Below are positions 14,456 to 27,978 of a DNA stretch of 64,000 bases, piece by piece (the stretch's first letter is position 1; each line of letters begins with the position of its first letter). A program made the position numbers and the translations under genes. The notes under the pieces are model-generated. The model made no database searches, was not told where the DNA came from, and saw only the letters and a program-made list of their open reading frames with translations. Source of the DNA: Hydractinia symbiolongicarpus (lineage: Eukaryota; Cnidaria; Hydrozoa; Anthoathecata; Hydractiniidae); assembly GCF_029227915.1 (NCBI RefSeq), contig NC_079875.1, forward strand, positions 21,447,001-21,511,000, written 5' to 3'.

Positions 14456-14999
14456 CCTTAGTTTGGCCTTTTGCAGTCTAATAAAGGCCGCACACTTAAA
14501 TTACGCAGTTTGAGTTGCCTGCGCCGGTTACCATTGGACTAGTCTTTCCAGTCTCAATGTGCTACAACGTCCCAAGTCGTTTTCCTTTGCGCCGTGGCTT
14601 TAGAACACTCTTAACTACGTGCATTGTCCTATGAAGGCTGTAATATGGCCTTATGCAATGTAATAAAGGCCTCACACGTAAATCACGTGGTTTCCTCTGC
14701 CTTCGCAGTTTACTATTGGACTATTCATTCCAGTCTCAATGCACTACAACGTTCCAAGTGGTTCTCCTTAGCGCCGTGGCCTTAGAACAATCTTAACTAC
14801 GTGCACAGTCCTATAAAGACCCTAATATGGCCTTTTGCAGTCTAATAAAGGCCGCACACTTTAATCACGCGGTTTTAGCTGCTTTTGCAGGTTACCATTG
14901 GACTAGTCGTTCCAGTCTCAATGTGCCACAACGTCCCAAGTCGTTTTCCTTAGCGCCGTCGCTTTAGAACACTCTTAACTACGTGCATCGTCCTATAAA

Positions 15000-17900
15000 G
15001 ACCGTAATATGGCCTTTTGCAGTATAATAAAAGCCTCACACGTAAATCACGTGGTTTCACCTGTCTGCGCAGGTTACCATTGGACCAGTCCATCAAGTCT
15101 TAATGCCCTACAACGTCCCAAGTCGTTTTCATTAGCGCCGTCGCCTTACAACACTCTTAACTACGTGCACAGTCCTATAAAGGCTGCAATATGACCTTTT
15201 GCAGTCAAATAAAGACCTCACACGTAAATCACGAGGTTCCATCTGCCTGCGCAGGTTACCATTGGACTAGTCGTTCCAGTCTCAATGCACTACAACATCT
15301 CAAGTCGTTTTCATTAGTGCCGTCGCCTTAGAACACTCTTAACTACGTGCACAGCCCTATAAAGGCTGTAATATGGCCTTTTGCAGTCTTATAAAGGCCG
15401 CACACTAAAATCACGCGGTTTGAGTTGCCTGCGCATGTTACCATTGGACTATTCCTTCCAGTCTCAATGTGCTACAACGTCCCAAGTCGTTTTCCTTAGC
15501 GCCGTGGCTTTAGAACACTCTTAACTACGTGCACAGTCCTATAAAGGCTGTAATATGGCCTTTTGAAGTCTAATATAGCCTCACACGTAAATCACGTAGT
15601 TCCATCTCCCTGCACAGGTTACCATTGGACTATTCTTTCCAGTCTCAATGCACTACAACGTTCCAAGTGGTTCTCCTTAGCGCCGTGGCCTTAGAACACT
15701 CTTAACTACGTGCACAGTCCTATGAAGACCGTAATATGGCCTTTTGCAGTCTAACAAAGACCTCACACGTAAATCACGTGGTTTCATCTGCCTGCGCAGC
15801 TTACCATTGGACTATTCCTTCCAGTCCCAATTTACTACAACGCTCCAAGTCGTTTTCATTAGTGTCGTCGCCTTAGAACACTCTTAACTACGTGCACAGC
15901 CCTATAAAGGCTGTAATATGGGCTTTTGCAGTCTAATAAAGGCCTCACACGTAAATCACGTGGTTTCACCTGTCCGCGCAGGTTACCATTGGACTAGTCC
16001 TTCCAGTCTCAATGCGCTACAACGTTCCAACTGGTTCTTCTTAGCGCCGTGGCCTTAGAACACTCTTAACTACGTGCACAGTCCTATAAAGACCGTAGTA
16101 TGGCCTTTTGCAGTCTTATAAAGGCCGCACACTTAAATCACGCGGTTTGAGTTGCCTGCGCATGTTACCATTGGACTATTCCTTCCAGTCTCAATGTGCT
16201 ACAACGTCCCAAGTCGTTTTCCTTAGCGCCGTGGCTTTATAACACTCTTAACTACGTGCACAGTCCTATAAAGGCTGTAATATGGCCTTTTGAAGTCTAA
16301 TAAAGGCCTCATACATAAATCACGTAGTTTTAGCTGCCTACGCCGGTTATCATTGGACTAGTCCTTCCAGTCCCAATGCACCAGAACGTTCCAACTGGTT
16401 CTCCTTAGCGCCGTGGCCTTAGAACACTCTTAACTACGTGCACAGTCCTATAAAGACCGTAGCATGGCCTTTTGCAGTCTTATAAAGGCCGCACACTTAA
16501 ATCACGTGGTTTTAGCCGCCTACGCCGGTTATCATTGGACTAGTCGTTCCAGTCCCAATGCACCAGAACGTTCCAACTGGTTCTCCTTAGCGCCGTGGCC
16601 TTAGAACACTCTTAACTACGTGCACAGTCCTATAAAGACCGTAGTATGGCCTTTTGCAGTCTTATAAAGGCCGCACACTTAAATCACGCGGTTTGAGTTG
16701 CCTGCGCATGTTACCATTGGACTATTCCTTCCAGTCTATGTGCTACAACGTCCCAAGTCGTTTTCCTTAGCGCCTTGGCTTAAGAACACTCTTAACTACG
16801 TGCACAGTCCTATAAAGACCGTAGTATGGCCTTTTGCAGTATAATAAAAGCCTCACACGTAAATCACGTGGTTTCACCTGTCTGCGCAGGTTACCATTGG
16901 ACTAGTCCTTCAAGTCTTAATGCCCTACAACGTCCCAAGTCGTTTTCATTAGCGCCGTCGCCTTACAACACTCTTAACTACGTGCACAGTCCTATAAAGG
17001 CTGCAATATGACCTTTTGCAGTCAAATAAAGACCTCACACGTAAATCACGAGGTTCCATCTGCCTGCGCAGGTTACCATTGGACTAGTCGTTCCAGTCTC
17101 AATGCACTACAACATCTCAAGTCGTTTTCATTAGTGCCGTCGCCTTAGAACACTCTTAACTACGTGCACAGCCCTATAAAGGCTGTAATATGGCCTTTTG
17201 CAGTCTTATAAAGGCCGCACACTAAAATCACGCGGTTTGAGTTGCCTGCGCATGTTACCATTGGACTATTCCTTCCAGTCTCAATGTGCTACAACGTCCC
17301 AAGTCGTTTTCCTTAGCGCCGTGGCTTTAGAACACTCTTAACTACGTGCACAGTCCTATAAAGGCTGTAATATGGCCTTTTGAAGTCCAATATAGCCTCA
17401 CACGTAAATCACGTGGTTCCATCTGCCTGCGCAGGTTACCATTGGACTGTTCCTTTTAGTCTCAATGCACCACAACGTTCTAAGTGGTTCTCCTTACCGC
17501 CCTGGCCTTAGAACACTCTTAACTACGGGCAGAGTCCTATAGAGACCTTAATATGGCCTTTTGCAGTCCAATAAAGGCCGCACACGTAAATCACCTGGTT
17601 TCAGCTGCCTGCACCGGTTACCATTGGACTAGTCGTTCCAGTCCCAATTTACTACAACGCTCCAAGTCGTTTTCATTAGTGTCGTCGCCTTAGAACACTC
17701 TTAACTACGTGCACAGCCCTATAAAGGCTATAATATGGGCTTTTGCAGTCTAATAAAGGCCTCACACGTAAATCACGTGGTTTCACCTGTCCGCGCAGGT
17801 TACCATTGGACTAGTCCTTCCAGTCTCAATGCGCTACAACGTTCCAACTGGTTCTGCTTAGCGCCGTGGCCTTAGAACACTCTTAACTACGTGCACAGTC

Positions 17901-18633
17901 CTATAAAGACCGTAGTATGGCCTTTTGCAGTCTTATAAAGGCCGCACACTTAAATCACGCGGTTTGAGTTGCCTGCGCATGTTACCATTGGACTATTCCT
18001 TCCAGTCTCAATGTGCTACAACGTCCCAAGTCGTTTTCCTTAGCGCCGTGGCTTTAGAACACTCTTAACTACGTGCACAGTCCTATAAAGGCTGTAATAT
18101 GGCCTTTTGAAGTCTAATAAAGGCCTCATACATAAATCACGTAGTTTTAGCTGCCTACGCCGGTTATCATTGGACTAGTCGTTCCAGTCCCAATGCACCA
18201 GAACGTTCCAACTGGTTCTCCTTAGCGCCGTGGCCTTAGAACACTCTTAACTACGTGCACAGTCCTATGAAGACCGTAGCATGGCCTTTTGCAGTCTTAT
18301 AAAGGCCGCACACTTAAATCACGTGGTTTTAGCCGCCTACGCCGGTTATCATTGGACTAGTCGTTCCAGTCCCAATGCACCAGAACGTTCCAACTGGTTC
18401 TCCTTAGCGCCGTGGCCTTAGAACACTCTTAACTACGTGCACAGTCCTATAAAGACCGCAGTATGGCCTTTTGCAGTCTTATAAAGGCCGCACACTAAAA
18501 TCACGCGGTTTGAGTTGCCTGCGCATGTTACCATTGGACTATTCCTTCCAGTCTCAATGTGCTACAACGTCCCAAGTCGTTTTCCTTAGCGCCTTGGCTT
18601 AAGAACACTCTTAACTACGTGCACAGTCCTATA
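15000..18633 (+). repeat. Decamer higher-order repeat (about 1817 bp, two copies)
   Basis: The segments 15000-16816 and 16817-18633 share the same order of monomer subtypes, with an offset of 1815-1818 bp (10 monomers less a few bases). Markers are GCAGTATAATAAAAGCC (15019 and 16836), CCCAATTTACTACAACGC (about 15827 and 17643) and CTCATACATAAATCACG (about 16308 and 18126). The left arm holds a two-copy repeat of nearly the same unit size. Confidence 0.8.
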
Positions 18634-20647
18634 AAGACCGTAGTATGGCCTTTTGCAGTCTAATAAAGGCGCACACTTTAATCACGCGGTTTTAGCTGCT
18701 TTTGCAGGTTACCATTGGGCTAGTCGTTCCAGTCTCAATACGATTCAACGTCCCAAGTCGTTTTCTTTAGCGCCGTCGCTTTAGAACATTCTTAACTACG
18801 TGCATCGTCCTACAAAGGCTATAATATGCCCTTTTCCAGTCTAATAAAGGCCTCACACGTAAATCACGTGGTTCTATCTGCCTGCGCAGGTTACCATTGG
18901 ACTGTTCCTTTTAGTCTCAATGCACCACAACGTTCTAAGTGGTTCTCCTTAGCGCCCTGGCCTTAGAACACTCTTAACTACGGGCAGAGTCCTATAAAGA
19001 CCGTAATATGGCCTTTTGCAGTATAATAAAAGCCTCACATGTAAATCACGTGGTTTCACCTGTCTGCGCAGGTTACCATTGGACTAGTCCTTCAAGTCTG
19101 AAGGCCCTACAACGTCCCAAGTCGTTTTCATTAGTGCCGTCGCCTTACAACGCTCTTAACTACGTACACAGTCCTATAAAGACACTAATATGGCCATTTG
19201 CAGTCTAATAAAGGCCGCACACTTTAATCACGCGGTTTTAGCTGCTTTCGCCGGTTACCATTGGACTAGTCGTTCCAGTCTCAATGCGATAAAACGTCCT
19301 AAGTCGTTTTCATTAGCTCTGTCGCCTTAGAACACTTTTAACTACGTGCAAAGTCCTATAAAGGCTGTAATATGACCTTTTGCAGTCCAATAAAGGCCTC
19401 ACACGTAAATCACGTGGTTCCATCTGCCTGCGCAGGTTACCATTGGACTATTCCTTCCAGTCTCATTTCACTACAACGTTCCAAGTAGTTCTCTTTAGCG
19501 CCGTGGTCTTAGAACACTCTTAACTACGTGCATCGTCCTATAAAGGCTGTAATATGGCCTTATTCAGTGTAATAAAGGCCTCACACGTAAGTCACGTGGA
19601 TCCCTCTGCCTGCGCAGGTTACCATTGGACTATTCATTCCAGTCTCAATGCACTACAACGTTCCAAGTGGTTCTCCTTAGCGCCGTGGCCTTAGAACACT
19701 CTTAACTATGTGCACAGTCCTATAAAGACCCTAATATGGCCTTTTGCATTCTAATAAAGGCCGCACACTTTAATCACGCGGTTTTAGCTGCTTTTGCAGG
19801 TTACCATTGCACTAGTCGTTCCAGTCTCAATGCGATTCAACGTCCCAAGTCGTTTTCCTTAGCGCCGTCGCTTTAGAACACTCTTAACTACGTGCATCGT
19901 CCTACAAAGGCTATAATATGCCCTTTTCCAGTCTGATAAAGGCCTCACACGTAAATCACGTGGTTCCATCTGCCTGCGCAGGTTACCATTGGAGTGTTCC
20001 TATTAGTCTCAATGCACCACAAAGTTCTAAGTGGTTCTTCTTAGCGCCGTGGCCTTAGAACACTCTTAACTACGGGCAGAGTCCTATAAAGACCGTAATA
20101 TGGCCTTTTGCAGTCTTATAAAGGCCGCACACTTAAATCACGTGGTTCCATCTGCCTGCGCAGGTTACCATTGGACTATTCCTTCCAGTCTCATTGCACT
20201 ACAACGTTTCCAGTAGTTCTCCTTAGCGCCGTGGCCTTAGAACACTCTTAGTTACGTGCACGGGCCCATAAAGATTCTAATATGGCCTTTTGCAGTCTAA
20301 CAAAGGCCGCACACTTTAATCACGCGGTTTTAGCTGCTTTTGCAGCTTACCATTGGACTAATCGTTCCAGTTTCAATACGATTCAACGTCCCAAGTCGTT
20401 TTCATTAGCTTGGTCGCCTTAGAACACTCCTAACTACGTGCACAGTCCTATAAATGCTGTAATATGACCTTTTGCAGTCTAATAAAGGCCTCACACGTAA
20501 ATCACGTGGTTCCATCTGCCTGCGCAGGTTACCATTGGACTATTCCTTCCAGTCTCAATGCACTACAACGTTCCAAGTAGTTCTCCTTAGCGCCGTGGCC
20601 TTAGAACACTCTTAACTACGTGCACAGTCCTATAAAGACCGTAATAT

Positions 20648-20829
20648 GGCCTTTTGCAGTCTAATAAAGGCCTCACACGTAAATCACGTGGTTCCATCTG
20701 CCTGCGCAGGTTACCATTGGACTATTCCTTCCAGTCTCAATGCACTACAACGTTCCAAGTAGTTCTCCTTAGCGCCGTGGCCTTAGAACACTCTTAACTA
20801 CGTGCACAGTCCTATAAAGACCCTAATAT
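20648..20829 (+). repeat. Representative 182-bp monomer with internal signals
   Basis: A typical copy, chosen to show the internal structure. GGCCTTT (20648-20654) and AAAGGCC (20666-20672) are perfect 7-bp inverted arms around an 11-base loop. CACGT-AAATC-ACGTG (20676-20690) is a perfect dyad that contains the E-box CACGTG. CCATTGG (20714-20720) is an inverted CCAAT motif. TATAAAG lies at 20813-20819. The next monomer starts exactly 182 bp later. In the other main monomer class the dyad is lost (CACTTAAATCACGCGG or CACTTTAATCACGCGG), while the hairpin arms are usually kept. Whether any of these motifs is functional is unknown. Confidence 0.85.
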
Positions 20830-22550
20830 GGCCTTTTGCAGTCTAATAAAGGCCGCACACTTTAATCACGCGGTTTTAGCTGCTTTTGCAGCTTACCATT
20901 GGACTAGTCGTTCCAGTCTCAATGCGATTCAACGTCCCTATTCGTTTTCATTAGCTCCGTCGCCTTAGAACACTCTTAACTACGTGCACAGTCCTATAAG
21001 GGCCTTAGTATGGCCTTTTGCAGTCTAATAAAGGCCGCACACTTAAATCACGCGGTTTGAGTTGCCTGCGCCGGTTACCATTGGACTAGTCTTTCCAGTC
21101 TCAATGTGCTACAACGTCCCAAGTCGTTTTCCTTTGCGCCGTGGCTTTAGAACACTCTTAACTACGTGCACAGTCCTATAAAGACCGCAAAAATGGCCTT
21201 TTGAAGTCTAATATAGTTTCACACGTAAATCACGTGGTTCCCTCTGCCTGCGAAAGTTACCATTGGACTACTCCTTCCAGTCTCAATGCACTACAACGTT
21301 CCAAGTGGTTCTCCTTAGCCCCGTGGCCTTAGAACACTCTTAACTACGTACACAGTCCTATAAAGACACTAATATGGCCTTTTGCAGTCTAATAAAGGCC
21401 GCACACTTTAATCACGCGGTTTTAGCTGCTTTCGCCGGTTACCATTGGACTAGTCGTTCCAGTCTCAATGCGATAAAACTTCCTAAGTCGTTTTCATTAG
21501 CTCCGTCGCCTTAGAACACTCCTAACTACGTGCAAAGTCCTATAAAGGCTGTAATCTGACCTTTTGCAGTCCAATAAAGGCCTCACACGTAAATCACGTG
21601 GTTCCATCTGCCTGCGCAGGTTACCATTGGACTATTCCTTCCAGTCTCAATGCACTACAACGTTCCAAGTGGTTCCCCTTAGCCCCGTGGCCTTAGAACA
21701 CTTTTAACTACGTGCACAGTCCTATAAAGACCCTAATATGGCCTTTTGCAGTCTAATAAAGGCCGCACACTTTAATCACGCGGTTTTAGCTGCTTTTGCA
21801 GCTTACCATTGGACTAGTCGTTCCAGTCTCAATGCGATTCAACGTCCCTATTCGTTTTCATTAGCTCCGTCGCCTTAGAACACTCTTAACTACGTGCACA
21901 GTCCTATAAAGGCCTTAGTATGGCCTTTTGCAGTCTAATAAAGGCCGCACACTTAAATCACGCGGTTTGAGTTGCCTGCGCCGGTTACCATTGGACTAGT
22001 CTTTCCAGTCTCAATGTGCTACAACGTCCCAAGTCGTTTTCCTTTGCGCCGTGGCTTTAGAACACTCTTAACTACGTGCACAGTCCTATAAAGACCGCAA
22101 AAATGGCCTTTTGAAGTCTAATATAGTCTCACACGTAAATCACGTGGTTCCCTCTGCCTGCGAAAGTTACCATTGGACTACTCCTTCCAGTCTCAATGCA
22201 CTACAACGTTCCAAGTGGTTCTCCTTAGCCCCGTGGCCTTAGAACACTCTTAACTCCGTACACAGTCCTATAAAGACACTAATATGGCCTTTTGCAGTCT
22301 AATAAAGGCCGCACACTTTAATCACGCGGTTTTAGCTGCTTTCGCCGGTTACCATTGGACTAGTCGTTCCAGTCTCAATGCGATAAAACTTCCTAAGTCG
22401 TTTTCATTAGCTCCGTCGCCTTAGAACACTCCTAACTACGTGCAAAGTCCTATAAAGGCTGTAATCTGACCTTTTGCAGTCCAATAAAGGCCTCACACGT
22501 AAATCACGTGGTTCCATCTGCCTGCGCAGGTTACCATTGGACTATTCCTT
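20790..22550 (+). repeat. Pentamer higher-order repeat (910 bp, two copies)
   Basis: About 20790-21640 repeats at an offset of exactly 910 bp (5 x 182) as 21700-22550. The two copies are nearly identical, down to private variants such as GACCGCAAAAATGGCC and CTTCCTAAGTCG in the same order. Confidence 0.85.
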
Positions 22551-24861
22551 CCAGTCTCATTGCACTACAACGTTCCAAGTAGTTCTCTTTAGCGCCGTGG
22601 TCTTAGAACACTCATTGTTACGTGCATCGTCCTATAAAGGCTGTAATATGGCCTTATGCAGTGTAATAAAGGCCTCACACGTAAATCACGTGGTTCCCTC
22701 TGCCTGCGCAGGTTACCATTGGACTATTCATTCCAGTCTCAATGCACTACAACGTTCCAAGTGGTTCTCCTTAGCGCCGTGGCCTTAGAACACTCTTAAC
22801 TACGTGCACAGTCCTATAAAGACCCTAATATGACCTTTTGCAGTCTAACAAAGGCCTCACACTTTAATCACGCGGTTTTAGCTGCTCTTGCAGGTTACCA
22901 TTGGACTAGTCGTTCCAGTCTCAATGCGATTCAACGTCCCAAGTCGTTTTCCTTAGCGCCGTCGCTTTAGAACACTCTTAACTACGTGCATCGTCCTACA
23001 AAGGCTATAATATGCCCTTTTCCAGTCTGATAAAGGCCTCACACGTAAATCACGTGGTTCCATCTGCCTGCGCAGGTTACCATTGGACTGTTCCTTTTAG
23101 TGTCAATGCACCACAAAGTTCTAAGTGGTTCTTCTCAGCGCCGTGGCCTTAGAACACTCTTAACTACGGGCAGAGTCCTATAAAGACCGTAATATGGCCT
23201 TTTGCAGTCCAATAAAGGCCGCACACGTAAATCAAGCGCTTTCAGCTGCCTGCGCCGATTACCATTGGACTAGTCGTTCCAGTCTCCATGTTCCACAACG
23301 TCCAAAGTCGTTTTCCTTAGCGCCGTCGCTTTAGAACACTCTTAAATACGTGCATCGTCCTATAAAGACGGTAATATGGCCTTTTGCAGTCTCATAAAGG
23401 CCGAACACGTAAATCACGTGGTTTCAGCTGCCTGCGCCGGTTACCATTGGACTAGTCGTTCCAGTCCCAATTTACTACAACGTCCCAAGTCGTTTTCCTT
23501 AGCGCCGTGGCTTTAGAACACTCTTAACTACGTGCAAAGTCCTATAAAGGCTGTATTATGGCCTTTTGCAGTCTAATAAAATCCTCACACGTAAATCACG
23601 TGGTTTCATCTGCCTGTGCAGCTTACCATTGGACTATTCCTTCCAGTCTCAATGCCCTACAACGTTTCAAGTGGTTCTATTTAGCGCCGTGGCTTTAGAG
23701 CTCTCTTAATTACGTGCACAGCCCTATAACGACCGTAATATGGCGATTTGCAGGGTAATAAAGGCCTCACACGTAAATCACGTTGTTCCATCTGCCTGTG
23801 CAGGTTACCATTGGACTATTCGTTCCAGTCTCAATGCAGTACAACGTTCGAACTGGATCTCCTTAGCGCCGTGGCCTTAGAACACTCTTAACTACGTGCA
23901 CAGTCCTATAAAGACCCTAATATGGCCTTTTGCAGTCCAATAATGGCCGCACACGTAAACCACGCGGTTTCAGCTCCCTGCATAGGTTACCATTGGACTA
24001 TCCCTTTCAGTCTCAATGCACTACAACGTTAGAGCTCTCTTAATTACGTGCACACCCTATAACGACCGTAATATGGCGTTTTGCAGGGTAATAAAGGCCT
24101 CACACGTAAATCACGTTGTTCCATCTGCCTGTGCAGGTTACCATTGGACCATTCGTTCCAGTCTCAATGCGCTACAACGTCCCAAGTCGTTTTCATTAGC
24201 ACCGTCGCCTTAAAACACTCTTAACTACGTGCACAGTCCTATAAAGGCTGTAATATGACCTTTTGCAGTCAAATAAAGACCTCACACGTAAATCACGAAG
24301 TTCCATCTGCCTGCGCAGGTTACCAATTGACTATTCCTTCCAGTCTCAATGCACAACAACGTTCCAAGTGGTTATCCGTAGCGCCATCGCTTTAGAACAC
24401 TCTTAACTACGTGCATCGTCCTACAAAGGCTCTAATATGCCCTTTTCCAGTCTAATAAAAGCCTCACATGTAAATCACGTGGTTCCATCTGCCTGCGCAG
24501 GTTACCATTGGACTATTCCTTCCAGTCTCATTGCACTACAACGTGCCAAGTCGTTTTCCTTAGCGCCGTGGCCTTAGAACACTCTTAATTACGTGCACGG
24601 GCCTATAACGACCGTAATATGGCCTTTTGCAGTCTAATAAAGGCCGCACACTGTAATCACGCAGTTTTAGCTGCCTGTGCCGGTTACCATTGGACTAGTC
24701 GATCCAGTCTCAATGCGCTAAAACATCCCAAGTCATTTTCATTAGTGCCGTCGCCTTAGAACACTCTTAACTACGTGCACAGTCCTATAAAGGCTGTAAT
24801 ATGGCCTTTTGCAGTCTAATAAAGGCCTCACACGTAAATCACGTGGTTTCATCTGCCTGCG

Positions 24862-27705
24862 CAGCTTACCATTGGACTATTCATTCCAGTCTCAATGCAC
24901 TACAACGTTGCAAGTGGTTCTCCTTAGCGCCGTGGCCTTAGAACACTCTTAACTACGTGCACAGTCCTATAAAGACCCTAATATGGCCTTTTGCAGTCTA
25001 ATAAAGGCCGCACACTTTAATCACGCGGTTTTAGCTGCTTTTGCAGGTTACCATTGGACTAGTCGTTCCAGTCTCAATGCGATTCAACGTCCCAAGTCGT
25101 TTTCCTTAGCGCCGTGGCTTTAGAACACTCTTAACTACGTGCAAAGTCCTATAAAGTCTGTATATGGCCTTTTGCAGTCTAATAAAATCCTCACACGTAT
25201 ATCACGTGGTTTCACCTGTCTGCGCAGGTTACCATTGGACTAGTCCTTCAAGTCTCAATGTGCTACAACGTCCCAAGTTGTTTTCTTTAGCGCCGTCGCT
25301 CTAGAACACTCTAAACTACGTGCATCGTCCTATAAAGTATGTAATATGGCCTTTTGCAGTCTAATAAAGGCCTCACACGTAAATCACGTGGTTTCATCTG
25401 CCTGTGCAGCTTACCATTGGACTATTCCTTCCAGTCTCAATGCCCTACAATGTTCCAAGTGGTTCTAATTAGCGCCGTGGCTTTAGAGCTCTCTTAATTA
25501 CGTGCACAGCCCTATAACGACCGTAATATGGCGATTTGCAGGGTAATAAAGGCCTCACACGTAAATCACGTTGTTCCATCTGCATGTGCAGGTTACCATT
25601 GGACTATTCGTTCCAGTCTCAACGCAGTACAACGTTCGAACTGGATCTCCTTAGCGATGTGGCCTTAGAACACTCTTAACTACGTGCACAGTCCTATAAA
25701 GACCCTAATATGGCCTTTTGCAGTCCAATAATGGCCGCACACGTAAATCACGCGGTTTCAGCTCCCTGCACAGGTTACCATTGGACTATTCCTTTCAGTC
25801 TCAATGCATTACAACGTTAGAACACTCTTAACTACGTGCACAGTCCTATAAAGACAGTAAAATGGCCTTTTGAAGTCTAATATAGTCTCACACGTAAATC
25901 ACGTGGTTCCATCTCCCTGCGTAGGTTACCATTGGAGTATTCCTTCCAGTCTCATTGCACTACAACGTCCAAGTAGTTCTTCTTAGCGCCGTGGCCTTAG
26001 AACACTCTTAACTACGTGCACAGTCCTATAAAGACCGTAGTATGGCCTTTTGCACTCTAATAAAGGCCGCACACTTAAATCACGCAGTTTGAGTTACCTG
26101 CGCCGGTTACCATTGGACTAGTCTTTCCAATCTCAATGTGCTACAACGTCTCAAGTCGTTTTCCTTAGCGCCGTGGCCTTAGAACACTCTTAACTACGTG
26201 CACAGTCCTATAAAGGCTGTAATATGGCCTTTTGAAGTCTAATATAGTCTCACACGTAAATCACGTGGTTCCATCTCCCTGCGCAGCTTACCATTGGACT
26301 ATTCATTCCAGTCTCAATGCACTACAACGTTGCAAGTGGTTCTCCTTAGCGCCGTGGCCTTAGAACACTCTTAACTACGTGCACAGTCCTATAAAGACCC
26401 TAATATGGCCTTTTGCAGTCTAATAAAGGCCGCACACTTTAATCACGCGGTTTTAGCTGCTTTTGCAGGTTACCATTGGACTAGTCGTTCCAGTCTCAAT
26501 GCGATTCAACGTCCCAAGTCGTTTTCCTTAGCGCCGTGGCTTTAGAACACTCTTAACTACGTGCAAAGTCCTATAAAGTCTGTATATGGCCTTTTGCAGT
26601 CTAATAAAATCCTCACACGTATATCACGTGGTTTCACCTGTCTGCGCAGGTTACCATTGGACTAGTCCTTCAAGTCTCAATGTGCTACAACGTCCCAAGT
26701 TGTTTTCTTTAGCGCCGTCGCTCTAGAACACTCTAAACTACGTGCATCGTCCTATAAAGTATGTAATATGGCCTTTTGCAGTCTAATAAAGGCCTCACAC
26801 GTAAATCACGTGGTTTCATCTGCCTGTGCAGCTTACCATTGGACTATTCCTTCCAGTCTCAATGCCCTACAATGTTCCAAGTGGTTCTAATTAGCGCCGT
26901 GGCTTTAGAGCTCTCTTAATTACGTGCACAGCCCTATAACGACCGTAATATGGCGATTTGCAGGGTAATAAAGGCCTCACACGTAAATCACGTTGTTCCA
27001 TCTGCATGTGCAGGTTACCATTGGACTATTCGTTCCAGTCTCAACGCAGTACAACGTTCGAACTGGATCTCCTTAGCGATGTGGCCTTAGAACACTCTTA
27101 ACTACGTGCACAGTCCTATAAAGACCCTAATATGGCCTTTTGCAGTCCAATAATGGCCGCACACGTAAATCACGCGGTTTCAGCTCCCTGCACAGGTTAC
27201 CATTGGACTATTCCTTTCAGTCTCAATGCATTACAACGTTAGAACACTCTTAACTACGTGCACAGTCCTATAAAGACAGTAAAATGGCCTTTTGAAGTCT
27301 AATATAGTCTCACACGTAAATCACGTGGTTCCATCTCCCTGCGTAGGTTACCATTGGAGTATTCCTTCCAGTCTCATTGCACTACAACGTCCAAGTAGTT
27401 CTTCTTAGCGCCGTGGCCTTAGAACACTCTTAACTACGTGCACAGTCCTATAAAGACCGTAGTATGGCCTTTTGCACTCTAATAAAGGCCGCACACTTAA
27501 ATCACGCAGTTTGAGTTGCCTGCGCCGGTTACCATTGGACTAGTCTTTCCAATCTCAATGTGCTACAACGTCTCAAGTCGTTTTCCTTAGCGCCGTGGCC
27601 TTAGAACACTCTTAACTACGTGCACAGTCCTATAAAGGCTGTAATATGGCCTTTTGAAGTCTAATATAGTCTCACACGTAAATCACGTGGTTCCATCTCC
27701 CTGCG
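24862..27705 (+). repeat. Octamer higher-order repeat (1422 bp, two copies)
   Basis: The units 24862-26283 and 26284-27705 are almost identical. Each has eight monomers, one of which has lost 30 bp (ACAACGTTAGAACACTC at about 25811 and 27233, where about 30 bases between ACAACGTT and AGAACACTC are gone). This explains most of the shortfall from 8 x 182 = 1456 bp. Confidence 0.85.
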
Positions 27706-27978
27706 CAGGTTACCATTGGACTATTCCTTCCAGTCTCAATGCACTACAACGTTTCAAGTGGTTCTCCTTAGCGCCGTGGCGTTAGAACTTTCTTAACTAC
27801 GTGCACAGTCCTATAAAGGATGTAATATAGCCTTTTGCAGTCTAATAAAGGCCTCACACGTAAATCACGTGGTTACACCTGTCTGCGTAGGTTGCAATTG
27901 GACTTCCAGTCTCAATGTGCTACAACGTCCCAAGTTGTTTTCCTTAGCACCGTCGCTTTAGAACACTCTTAACTACGT

